From Cetobacterium ceti (GTDB taxonomy: Bacteria > Fusobacteriota > Fusobacteriia > Fusobacteriales > Fusobacteriaceae): DNA of 64,000 nt. The position numbers and the translations under genes are program-made. The stretch spans positions 310,001 through 374,000 of the forward strand of contig NZ_FUWX01000004.1 in the NCBI RefSeq assembly GCF_900167275.1, written 5' to 3'. Positions within the stretch are counted from its first letter, which is position 1. The number at the start of each line of letters is the position of its first letter. Below are positions 7,186-14,337 of this stretch, one piece after another. A model generated the notes under the pieces. The model ran no database searches. It was not told where the DNA came from and was given only the letters and a program-made list of their open reading frames with translations.

Positions 7186-7758
7186 ATGATATCTGCAACT
7201 GACTTAAAAAATTATTTATATTGCCCAAGAATTATTTTTTATAAAAAAATTCATAATTTAAAAGAACCCATAAAAAATAATATTTTGATAAAAGAGGGAA
7301 TAAAAAAACATATAACAAAATTAAATAAAAATAAATATATTTGTAAATTTCTAGAAGGATTTATAGAAAGAAAAGTGGAATTTAAAATTTATAATGAAAA
7401 ATTGAAATTAATTGGAGTTATAGATGAATTATATTTTTATGAAGACGAATTAATTATAATTGAATATAAAAATTCCATTTATAAAGGGGAAGTTAATAAT
7501 GGAGAATTATTTCAACTTATATTTTATAGTTTATTAGTAAGGAATGAATATAAAAAAAAGATAAATAAAGGATATATTTTTTATATGAAAGGAAAAAAGA
7601 AAATAGCAGAAATAATTTTTGAAAAAGAAGATTATCTAAAATGTATAAAAATTATAAAGAACATATTTAAAATAATAGATGATGAAGCTAATCCAGAAGT
7701 TTTAGAAAATCACGAAAAATGTAGAGGATGTGAATATAAAAGATTATGTTTTTTATAA
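7186..7758 (+). CDS. cas4: CRISPR-associated exonuclease Cas4
   Basis: A 190-residue Cas4 of the PD-(D/E)xK/RecB-like family. C13 (LYCPR) and C179, C182, C188 (KCRGCEYKRLC) can hold the Fe-S cluster. GVID80 and IIE93-Y-K95 form the nuclease D...ExK site. Cas4 trims prespacers and fixes PAM orientation with Cas1-Cas2. It abuts cas2 with zero spacing and is the last gene before a strong hairpin. Its presence beside an RT is notable: Cas4 is a DNA-trimming factor, so the module may handle both cDNA and DNA prespacers (inference). Confidence 0.95.
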   Translation: MISATDLKNYLYCPRIIFYKKIHNLKEPIKNNILIKEGIKKHITKLNKNKYICKFLEGFIERKVEFKIYNEKLKLIGVIDELYFYEDELIIIEYKNSIYKGEVNNGELFQLIFYSLLVRNEYKKKINKGYIFYMKGKKKIAEIIFEKEDYLKCIKIIKNIFKIIDDEANPEVLENHEKCRGCEYKRLCFL

Positions 7759-7775
7759 TAAGAAATCTGTATATA

Positions 7776-7811
7776 AAAAGGTAGACTACTTCAAAAATAG
7801 CCTACCTTTTA
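7776..7811. terminator. Bidirectional terminator between cas4 and mnmA
   Basis: A 9-bp perfect stem AAAAGGTAG (7776-7784) / CTACCTTTT (7802-7810). The T tract on either strand serves both converging units. It marks the right end of the CRISPR/ubiquitin-like island. Confidence 0.85.
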
Positions 7812-7814
7812 TTT

Positions 7815-8849
7815 TTAATCCTTTATAAATCCACTGGCGATAACTTTACCATTTTCATCATAGAACACAACTCCTTGACCAGGGGTAACTGCTCTAACTT
7901 GATCTTGGGTAAAATGTACCTTAATTAATTTTTCATTGATAACTTGAATTTTACAAGGGTGTAATCTATCTCTAGATCTTGTTTTAGCAAAACAAGTTAC
8001 ACCATCTAAATCTTTTAAAGTATCAACAGTTAATAGATTTAAATTTTCAGCAACTAAATAGGATTTTAAAAGATCCTCATTAGAACCAACAATAACCCTA
8101 TTGTTTTTACTATCTAATTTTAAAACATATAAAGGACTATCACTTGCTATTCCAAGTCCTTTTCTTTGCCCTATTGTATAAAAGGCTAGTCCATTGTGTT
8201 TACCAAGAACTTTTCCCTTAGTAGTGACAATATCACCTGGTTTATTAACAGCACCATTGGATTTTTCACTTAAAAATTCCTTAAGTTTACCATCTTCAAC
8301 AAAACAAATTTCTTGGGAGTCTTTTTTAGCATAAACTCTAACACCTAGTTCCTTAGCTAGCTCTCTTACATTTGGTTTTTCCATTCCACCTAGGGGGAAC
8401 ATGATACTTTTTAAGTTTTCTCTTTTAATTTGAGATAGGAAATAAGCTTGATCCTTATTTACGTCATCTCCTATGAAAAGTTCACCATCTATTATTTTAG
8501 CATAGTGCCCAGTTGCCATAAAGTCAGCACCTTTTTCCTTAGCATAGTTTAAAAGTTCACCAAATTTAACATGTCTGTTACAAACCATACATGGGTTAGG
8601 AGTTTTTCCATATTTATATTCATCTACAAAGTAATCAATTACTTTATCTTTAAATATTTCAGTGGCATCTAAAAGATAGAAAGGAATTCCTAAGTCATCA
8701 CAAACTCTTTTAGCGTCTTTATCCTCCTCACCACAAGTTTTCATTGTTACACCAAAGATATTATATCCCTGTTTTTTTAATAGGTAAGCTACAGTTGAAG
8801 AGTCAACTCCTCCACTCATAGCTACTGCAATTGTAATGTTTTTGTTCAT
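7815..8849 (-). CDS. mnmA: tRNA-specific 2-thiouridylase MnmA
   Basis: A 344-residue protein. It has the PP-loop SGGVDS at 12-17 for ATP, the C-x-x-C of NPCMVCN carrying the catalytic cysteine, and the second conserved cysteine in EICFVED. It adenylates U34 of Lys/Glu/Gln tRNAs and transfers sulfur to make s2U34. The C-terminal beta-barrel segment PGQGVVFYDENGKVIASGFI is intact. Length is normal. Housekeeping gene, first clearly core-genome gene after the CRISPR island. Confidence 0.97.
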   Translation of the reverse strand: MNKNITIAVAMSGGVDSSTVAYLLKKQGYNIFGVTMKTCGEEDKDAKRVCDDLGIPFYLLDATEIFKDKVIDYFVDEYKYGKTPNPCMVCNRHVKFGELLNYAKEKGADFMATGHYAKIIDGELFIGDDVNKDQAYFLSQIKRENLKSIMFPLGGMEKPNVRELAKELGVRVYAKKDSQEICFVEDGKLKEFLSEKSNGAVNKPGDIVTTKGKVLGKHNGLAFYTIGQRKGLGIASDSPLYVLKLDSKNNRVIVGSNEDLLKSYLVAENLNLLTVDTLKDLDGVTCFAKTRSRDRLHPCKIQVINEKLIKVHFTQDQVRAVTPGQGVVFYDENGKVIASGFIKD

Positions 8850-8877
8850 AAATACATACCATCCTTAAATTCTATTA

Positions 8878-9501
8878 TTATTTGTAGAAGGCAAATATAA
8901 TAGCAAAAATACCAAAAATTAAAATAAAAAATCCAGCCAATTTACTAATCTTAATTAACATTAAATTAGTAATTTTTTTCTTAAAATTATAAAGAATAAA
9001 TGTTGTTAGAAACCATAGGGATGCCCCTCCTGTAAGTATTCCACTTGCAAGTTTAAAGGGAGTAAAAAATCCAGCGTGATCTCCAGTTAAGCCTACATTT
9101 AAAGTTGCATATATTCCAGCAATGGCTAAAATTCCCGAAATATTAAAAAGACAGATAACCAAAGTACCTAAATAATCCTGTAATAGAGATTTGTTTTCAT
9201 GGCTAATATCTTTAATTTCAATATTTGCTTTAATTTTCTTATATCCAATAAGAATTAAAAAGCATCCTACTAACACTTTTACAAAGGATTGATACTGAAG
9301 AATTAAATGCCCTATTTGATTTATAAATAGATAGGCAAGTAAACCATAGATTATATCCACAGTTACCATACCAAGGGCAGAAATATATCCTTCTTTTTCT
9401 CCCTTAACAAGGGTTTTCTCCATACAGTAAATACCTATGGGACCAAAGGGTAAAGAAAGAAAGAGTCCAGTGGCAACTCCTTTAAAAAAAATCATATCCA
9501 C
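8878..9501 (-). CDS. LysE/RhtB-family membrane exporter
   Basis: About 207 residues with six predicted hydrophobic segments. The N-terminus GVATGLFLSLPFGPIGIYCMEKTLVKGEKEGY fits LysE-type amino-acid exporters (small motif PxGP, then a basic loop). The substrate is unknown. The open frame extends to a TTG at 9516, but that codon overlaps the GGAGGT Shine-Dalgarno. I favour GTG 9501 (7-base spacing), with ATG 9495 as alternative. It follows the zinc-ribbon gene closely. Confidence 0.75.
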   Translation of the reverse strand: MDMIFFKGVATGLFLSLPFGPIGIYCMEKTLVKGEKEGYISALGMVTVDIIYGLLAYLFINQIGHLILQYQSFVKVLVGCFLILIGYKKIKANIEIKDISHENKSLLQDYLGTLVICLFNISGILAIAGIYATLNVGLTGDHAGFFTPFKLASGILTGGASLWFLTTFILYNFKKKITNLMLIKISKLAGFFILIFGIFAIIFAFYK

Positions 9502-9519
9502 TTTAGCTACCTCCAAAAA

Positions 9520-9825
9520 TTATCTATAATTGTTAGAGTGAACATCGTGTTCATAGATAATCTCTTTAATATCATCGTAGGAAACATTTCCTGTTGAAAG
9601 AATTTTGTCGATTGATTTGGAATTTATTTTATAAAGGCTGTTACAAGTTTCACATTTTAAAACATAAGTAATTCCAAAGGTGTATAAAGGTATGAAAAAA
9701 AGCTGAAAAGTCTTTCCCAATTGAAAAAGTTCAGCGTTATCTTCAAGACATCCTGTACACTTAAAAGAAACTTCTCTTAAAAATTTATCCTGTGTACCTA
9801 TTCCAAAAATTCCTATGAAAAACAC
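9520..9825 (-). CDS. Small zinc-ribbon protein
   Basis: A 101-residue protein with two Cys pairs, C-T-G-C (about 23-26) and C-E-T-C (about 58-61). They are separated by a hydrophobic FFIPLYTFGITYVLKC stretch, the layout of small bacterial zinc-ribbon domain proteins. A short hydrophobic N-terminus MFFIGIFGIG is typical of that group. Function is unknown. The next gene (LysE-like) starts within 20 bases, so they may be co-transcribed. Confidence 0.7.
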   Translation of the reverse strand: MFFIGIFGIGTQDKFLREVSFKCTGCLEDNAELFQLGKTFQLFFIPLYTFGITYVLKCETCNSLYKINSKSIDKILSTGNVSYDDIKEIIYEHDVHSNNYR

Positions 9826-9899
9826 TATATTCTCCTTTAATTAAAATATTGTAGTTACTCAAATATTAACATAAAGTTGAGAAAATATAAAGGGAAAGA

Positions 9900-10580
9900 T
9901 TACTTTGAAGTTGCTTTATTTCCAATCTCAGCTAATTTATTTTTCACAAGAGAAAAGAAATATTCTCTATCCTTTTCATTATCTCTAATATCTAAATTAT
10001 CAACATTGATAACTAAAAGTTCAGAAAGATTATATGTAGAGAAGTATTCACTGTAGTTTTTATTTAAACTTTCCCAGTAAGTTCTAGGTACGATTTGCTC
10101 GTAATCTCTACCTCTTTCTTTAATTTTTTTTACAGCATTATCAACGGTAGTCTCTAAGTATATCATAAGAAGTGGTCTATCAACAGACTCAAGCATATGC
10201 TTTAAAAGAGATTCATAAAGGGAAAACTCTTCCTTAGACATATCACCATCTTCCATTAACATTTTTGCAAAGATAACATCTCCATAGATACTTCTATCCA
10301 TAATACAAGTGTCTAATTTAGAAGCTTCCTTTATCATTTCAAATCTTTTATTTAAAAAGAAAACTTGAGTTGAAAAGGCATATCTTTTTCTATCGTAATA
10401 AAACTTATCTAAAAGAGGATTGTTAACAACTGGCTCTTCAAATAGCTTTATACCCAATTCTTTGGCTAAAAGTTCTCCTAAAGTACTTTTACCTACTCCA
10501 ACAACCCCATCTATACATATAATATTTTCCATTATATTTTCACCCATTTCTATTTTTTCAAAAAACTCTTTATAAAACAT
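9900..10580 (-). CDS. Deoxynucleoside kinase family protein
   Basis: A P-loop kinase of the dCK/dGK family. It has GVVGVGKST near the N-terminus of the core, the family DRS motif in CIMDRSIYGD, and the lid arginines in RGRDYEQ. It phosphorylates deoxynucleosides for salvage; specificity cannot be read by eye. The listed start (ATG 10580, preceded by AGGGG) gives a 16-residue leader before the usual family start MENIICIDG. An internal ATG at 10532 with a GGGTGA upstream is an equally good start. It lies just downstream of uridine kinase, forming a small nucleoside-salvage unit. Confidence 0.88.
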   Translation of the reverse strand: MFYKEFFEKIEMGENIMENIICIDGVVGVGKSTLGELLAKELGIKLFEEPVVNNPLLDKFYYDRKRYAFSTQVFFLNKRFEMIKEASKLDTCIMDRSIYGDVIFAKMLMEDGDMSKEEFSLYESLLKHMLESVDRPLLMIYLETTVDNAVKKIKERGRDYEQIVPRTYWESLNKNYSEYFSTYNLSELLVINVDNLDIRDNEKDREYFFSLVKNKLAEIGNKATSK

Positions 10581-10607
10581 AATAACCCCTATGTATTAAT
10601 TTTATAT

Positions 10608-11243
10608 TTAGTTACTTAAATTTCCATTTTGAAGGAATCTTTTTAAATTTGCTACTACCATATTAATGGCAACTTTATTTTCTCCACCTCTTGGGATAAT
10701 AACGTCTGCATATCTTTTACTAGGTTCACAGAACTCTAAGAACATTGGTTTAACTGTAGTTAGATATTGATCTCTAACTGATTCAAAAGTTCTACCTCTT
10801 TCTTTAATATCTCTTTCAACTCTTCTTAATAGCATTTCATCAGCATCGGTATCTACGAAGATTTTAACATCAAATAATTCTCTGATTTCAGGAATTGCAA
10901 ATAATAAAATTCCCTCTACAATAACTATTTTAGATGGATGAATTTTAACAGTTTCATCTTTTCTTGAGTGAGTTTTAAAATCATAGATAGGTCTTTCAAT
11001 AGAATTACCTGCTTTTAAATCTAGAAGATGTTTGTGAAGAAGCTCAAATTCAATTGAATTAGGATGGTCAAAGTTAACTTTAGCTTTTTCTTCAATAGAA
11101 AGTCCAGTTAACTCTTTATAGTAAGCATCTTGCTCAACAAGTATTGCATCTTCAGCTTTAAAAGCCTTTACTAAATTGTGGGCAATGGTAGTTTTTCCAC
11201 TTCCACTTCCTCCTGCAACACCTATAAAGATACAATTTTTCAT
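10608..11243 (-). CDS. udk: Uridine/cytidine kinase
   Basis: A 211-residue protein with Walker A G11-G-S-G-S-G-K-T-T19. Further family features are EQDAYYK, the DHPNSIEF segment, RPIYDFKTHSR (substrate site) and VIVEGILLF (Walker B). These match Udk. It converts uridine and cytidine to their 5'-monophosphates. A strong AAAGGAGG site precedes ATG 11243. Length and motifs are complete. Confidence 0.96.
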   Translation of the reverse strand: MKNCIFIGVAGGSGSGKTTIAHNLVKAFKAEDAILVEQDAYYKELTGLSIEEKAKVNFDHPNSIEFELLHKHLLDLKAGNSIERPIYDFKTHSRKDETVKIHPSKIVIVEGILLFAIPEIRELFDVKIFVDTDADEMLLRRVERDIKERGRTFESVRDQYLTTVKPMFLEFCEPSKRYADVIIPRGGENKVAINMVVANLKRFLQNGNLSN

Positions 11244-11387
11244 TTATATAAATCCTCCTTTAAATATAATACATCTCTTTATTATAACATAGAACTTGTG
11301 AAAAAATAAATTATAATATTTCATAGACGAGATATTTTTTTTAGAGTATACTAGAGGGGGTATATCAAAAAAAAGGTGATAGAGACA

Positions 11388-11519
11388 GTGACTGAAAAAG
11401 AGATAGAAAACCAAATGGAAAGAGCTTTAAATAAGGTTCCCTTTGAAATGAAAAAGATAAAATTTATTTTAGGGTGTTTAAAGGTTATAAAGGGAATAAA
11501 AAAAACAATCAAATTTTAG
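11388..11519 (+). CDS. Small basic protein of 43 residues, unknown
   Basis: A GTG-started frame ending in TAG, preceded by AAGGTGAT about ten bases upstream. It encodes a short Lys-rich peptide with an acidic start and a hydrophobic/basic tail (IKFILGCLKVIKGIKKTIKF). It ends only 8 bases before the next gene's ATG, and its stop lies in that gene's Shine-Dalgarno, which suggests coupling. Not recognised; it could be a leader peptide. It could also be a short membrane-interacting peptide. The rest of 11244-11387 shows no further clear signal. Confidence 0.45.
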   Translation: MTEKEIENQMERALNKVPFEMKKIKFILGCLKVIKGIKKTIKF

Positions 11520-11527
11520 GAGGAAAA

Positions 11528-11809
11528 ATGTTAGAAAAATTAGAAAAGAATTTAATGAAAATTGATAGAGAATTTAAAAATAGAGGGTATGATATAACTG
11601 AAGATTTATATGAATTAGTTGAAGCTAGAGAAGATGTAGCTGAAAAAATTGCAGGAACAAAATTTAGCAAAATTGAATTTTTTAATATTGATGAAGAGGA
11701 TTCTGTAGGGTTTACTTTAGAGGATTTACAAGTTAACTTTTTCATTGAACATGGAGAAGATAATGAGGGACCTTGGTATGAAGCAACAGCTGAAATATTT
11801 TTCTTCTAA
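11528..11809 (+). CDS. Small acidic protein of unknown function
   Basis: A 93-residue acidic protein (many Glu/Asp) starting MLEKLEKNLMKID and ending in an aromatic FFF. ATG 11528 has a perfect AGGAGG 5 bases upstream. The longer upstream extension of this frame is not supported. The alternation of helix-like N-terminus and strand-like C-terminus suggests a small alpha/beta domain. I do not recognise a family. A strong terminator follows immediately. Confidence 0.7.
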   Translation: MLEKLEKNLMKIDREFKNRGYDITEDLYELVEAREDVAEKIAGTKFSKIEFFNIDEEDSVGFTLEDLQVNFFIEHGEDNEGPWYEATAEIFFF

Positions 11810-11835
11810 AAATGGAGCCTTTGCTCCATTTTTTT
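11808..11835 (+). terminator. Intrinsic terminator
   Basis: AATGGAGC (11811-11818) / GCTCCATT (11823-11830) with a 4-base loop and a run of T residues. It separates the small-protein pair from the SIR2-like cassette. Confidence 0.88.
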
Positions 11836-11908
11836 ATTGAGAAAATGCTCTTTATGAGATATACTTATAATTGAGAAAGTGTAATCAATGAGTAAAGCGA
11901 GGGGTAAT

Positions 11909-12712
11909 ATGAGTTTTTTTGATAAATTAAAGGGAGAAAAAAAGGTTAACCTTTTTTTAGGTGATTTTATTGGAAGATTAATTGGTTATCCTACTAGAGC
12001 TGAGTTGTGTAAAATATTATCAAAGGAAATGAAGGAAGGAATAAAATCCTATATTAAGAATGATAATTCTTTATTTCAAATTTCACAGGGATATTTAGAT
12101 GCAGTAGTAGATAGTAGAAGCAATTTATTAAATAAATTAAAAGGGTTTTATGAGTATAAAAAAATAAAAAGTGATTTTTATGAAACTATTTTAAATTCAG
12201 GGAAAATTAATTCAATAGTTACTATAAACTTTGATACTTCCCTAGAAGATTTTTATTCAGATAGGGTTATAAAAAATACTGTTTATTGTGAAGAGTTAAA
12301 AGATGAAGAGGGAAAAATTCCTCTATATAAAATGTTAGGAGATTTTGATAATTTAGAAAAGGTATGTGTATCAAATCAAGATTTTAGAAAATTATGTGTG
12401 CTACCTTTTTATAAAAAGTTTTGGGAAGAAGTAAGAGATAATATGAATAATTATCCCACTGTTTTCCTAGGAACAGATTTAGATGATCCAGATTTTCTAT
12501 ATATTTTAGAAAAAATAGCTCATAAAAAAGAATTAAATAATATGTACATGATAACATCTTCATCGGTTGTAACACCACATGCCAGTGAAATTTTAAACAA
12601 TTATGGGATTAAAATTTTAAAAGAGGATGAAATGCAGTTTTTAAGAGAACTAAAAAATAATGAAGAAATTATAACTGAGGAAGTGGTTCTTGAAAAAAAG
12701 ATGTACAGGTAA
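11909..12712 (+). CDS. SIR2-like domain protein with degenerate active site
   Basis: A 267-residue protein following the SIR2/SIR2_2 layout. N-terminal VNLFLGDFIGRLIGYPT (13-29) stands where NAD-binding GAGxSxxxGxPS occurs. TINFDTSLEDF (105-115) corresponds to TTNYDxxIE, KMLGDF (141-146) to KLHGS, and VFLGTDLDDPDFLYIL (185-200) to the FIGYSxxDxxF end. The catalytic histidine of KLHG is replaced by L143 and the glycine-rich loop is altered. NADase/deacylase activity is therefore doubtful, although N107 and D109 remain. SIR2 domains are common NAD-depleting effectors in phage defence; a degenerate one may sense or scaffold. Start at ATG 11909 (GAGGGG upstream) rather than ATG 11888. It ends in a slippery heptamer that could fuse it to the next gene. 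Confidence 0.6.
   Translation: MSFFDKLKGEKKVNLFLGDFIGRLIGYPTRAELCKILSKEMKEGIKSYIKNDNSLFQISQGYLDAVVDSRSNLLNKLKGFYEYKKIKSDFYETILNSGKINSIVTINFDTSLEDFYSDRVIKNTVYCEELKDEEGKIPLYKMLGDFDNLEKVCVSNQDFRKLCVLPFYKKFWEEVRDNMNNYPTVFLGTDLDDPDFLYILEKIAHKKELNNMYMITSSSVVTPHASEILNNYGIKILKEDEMQFLRELKNNEEIITEEVVLEKKMYR
12694..12700 (+). other. Candidate -1 frameshift site (A AAA AAG)
   Basis: The SIR2-like frame reads GAA-AAA-AAG-ATG-TAC-AGG-stop, which contains the dnaX-type heptamer A-AAA-AAG in the correct phase. A -1 slip continues at GAT (12700) directly into the frame of the next gene, with no stop in between. The next gene lacks a convincing start codon and Shine-Dalgarno of its own. Confidence 0.4.
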
Positions 12713-12732
12713 CTCCTTTAAATAGTTTAGAG

Positions 12733-13503
12733 GTGAAGGATATTGAAACAGCTTTAGAGATGAGATATAAATCCTTAAAGATGGAGAAGTTTCCTTTGAA
12801 ATACAATAATCTTTTTAATGGAATTGGATTTAATGAGGAAATTTCCTTAGGAGTTACCGATTTAAAAATTGAAAATTTAAAATTTAGAAATTCTTTTTGT
12901 AAAATTTATAAAAATAGTAATTTAATTCTTTTGGATATTGTGGGAAAAGAATTTAAATTAGGTTTAGAATTGAAGAAACTAACAAAAAGAGATTTGGTTT
13001 CTACTGGAAATATTTTATATTACGAAATGGAAGAAAATTTATCAAGGGAAAGATTTTTAGAAGTTTTAGAATTTTTAAAGAAATTATTTGCAGGAGAAAT
13101 TATAAATTTAAAATTTAGTAAATTTAAAATTAAATTACAAATTTCTAATCCAATTGAAATTATGAAGATTAAACTTACAGAGGAGCTTTTTGAAAATAGT
13201 CATTTAAAAGTAGAGGAACTAAAGGGTAGTTTTTATGAGGTATTTTTAATGACAAAATCTGAAGGGAAGGAATCTTTAAATACTTGGGTTAATTTCAATT
13301 TGGAAAATTATGAAAATTATTCACAGGAAAATTTAGAATTATCTCGAATTTATAAAATGGAAATTCAAGGGAAAGAGTATAATCTAATTGAGAAAATAAA
13401 ATTAGAGGAGCCTTTAACTAAGGAGAAAGTTTTAGAGGTTCAAGGAAAAATTAGAAGAGAGAAGGCTATAATTGAACTTGAAACTGTTGAAATGGGAAAA
13501 TAA
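12733..13503 (+). CDS. Unknown protein, possibly the C-terminal part of the SIR2-like protein
   Basis: The frame opens after a TGA at 12691-12693, so it already overlaps the end of the SIR2-like gene. The nominal GTG start at 12733 is poorly supported: the only SD-like sequence (AGAGGTGA) covers the codon itself. About 256 residues, Lys/Glu-rich, with alternating strands and helices. No signal peptide, membrane segment or motif that I recognise. Ten bases after its stop lies the alarmone synthetase gene, so the three are probably one unit. Either it is translated by -1 frameshifting from the SIR2-like gene, or a single ancestral gene was split by an indel. Confidence 0.6.
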   Translation: MKDIETALEMRYKSLKMEKFPLKYNNLFNGIGFNEEISLGVTDLKIENLKFRNSFCKIYKNSNLILLDIVGKEFKLGLELKKLTKRDLVSTGNILYYEMEENLSRERFLEVLEFLKKLFAGEIINLKFSKFKIKLQISNPIEIMKIKLTEELFENSHLKVEELKGSFYEVFLMTKSEGKESLNTWVNFNLENYENYSQENLELSRIYKMEIQGKEYNLIEKIKLEEPLTKEKVLEVQGKIRREKAIIELETVEMGK

Positions 13504-13515
13504 AGAGGTGAAGGA

Positions 13516-14301
13516 ATGTTTAGCAAAAAACTTAATAGGGAAGAGTTTTTTCAAGAGTTTTCTATAACAGAGGAATATTTTGAATCAACTGGCCTTAACT
13601 GGGATGAATTGGAAAAGATATATGAGGATTACTTGAAATTGGTGCCCTATTTGGAAAAGGAAGCTGAGCATGTGGTGTCAAAATTAATTGATGGAGATGG
13701 AGTACACTCTGTTAGAAGAAGAGTGAAAAGACCAAAACATCTAATAGAAAAAATTGTAAGAAAAGGGAAAAAATACGTAGATAGAAATATAAACGTAGAT
13801 AATTACAAGGAAATTGTCACAGATTTAATTGGAATTAGGGTTTTACATCTTTTTAAAGATGATTGGAAAAGTATTCATGAGGAGATTACAAAACTTTGGG
13901 ACACAAAGGAAGTTCCCCAGATAAATATTAGAAGGGGAGATTATAATCTTGAAAAATTAAGGGAAAGTATTGCAGGATTAAACTGTGATATTATAGTAAG
14001 GGATCATGGATATAGATCAATACATTATTTAATAGGAGTTCCTGTTACAAAAACAGATGAAATTTATGTGGAGATTCAAGTTAGAACAGTATTTGAAGAA
14101 GCTTGGAGTGAAATAGATCATATAATTAGATACCCATATGATGTGGATAATCCTGTTTTGACTGAATACTTAGGAATATTCAATAGAATAGTTGGAAGTG
14201 CAGATGAAATGGGAATGTTTATTAAAAAGATGAAAAAAGAATTTAGTAATAGCACTGAAGATAGTAAAACATCTAGAGAATTAGATATGAAGTTTAGATA
14301 G
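13516..14301 (+). CDS. RelA/SpoT-domain (p)ppGpp synthetase-like protein
   Basis: A 261-residue protein whose core is a nucleotidyltransferase of the RelA/SpoT type. Visible motifs are D103-L-I-G-I-R (metal site region), H164-G-Y-R-S-I-H170, E187-I-Q-V-R-T and E194...W, H202. No HD hydrolase, TGS or ACT domain is present, so it is a stand-alone small alarmone synthetase type. All the main synthetase residues appear present. It may make (p)ppGpp or, as in toxic synthetases, pyrophosphorylate other targets. GTG/SD context AAAGAGGTGAAGG precedes ATG 13516. Being the last gene after a SIR2-like gene suggests a stress or defence cassette. Confidence 0.85.
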   Translation: MFSKKLNREEFFQEFSITEEYFESTGLNWDELEKIYEDYLKLVPYLEKEAEHVVSKLIDGDGVHSVRRRVKRPKHLIEKIVRKGKKYVDRNINVDNYKEIVTDLIGIRVLHLFKDDWKSIHEEITKLWDTKEVPQINIRRGDYNLEKLRESIAGLNCDIIVRDHGYRSIHYLIGVPVTKTDEIYVEIQVRTVFEEAWSEIDHIIRYPYDVDNPVLTEYLGIFNRIVGSADEMGMFIKKMKKEFSNSTEDSKTSRELDMKFR

Positions 14302-14303
14302 AA

Positions 14304-14337
14304 AAAAGCTGTGGAGAAATTAATCTTCACAGCTTTT
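14304..14337. terminator. Bidirectional terminator
   Basis: AAAAGCTGTG (14304-14313) / CACAGCTTTT (14328-14337). It serves the alarmone synthetase gene and the convergent glycoside hydrolase gene, whose stop lies inside the hairpin. Confidence 0.85.

Noticed and set aside
7815-8849. mnmA as part of the CRISPR/ubiquitin-like system because of thiolation chemistry shared with E1-like enzymes
   Set aside because: It is convergent, separated by a bidirectional terminator, and a complete housekeeping gene.
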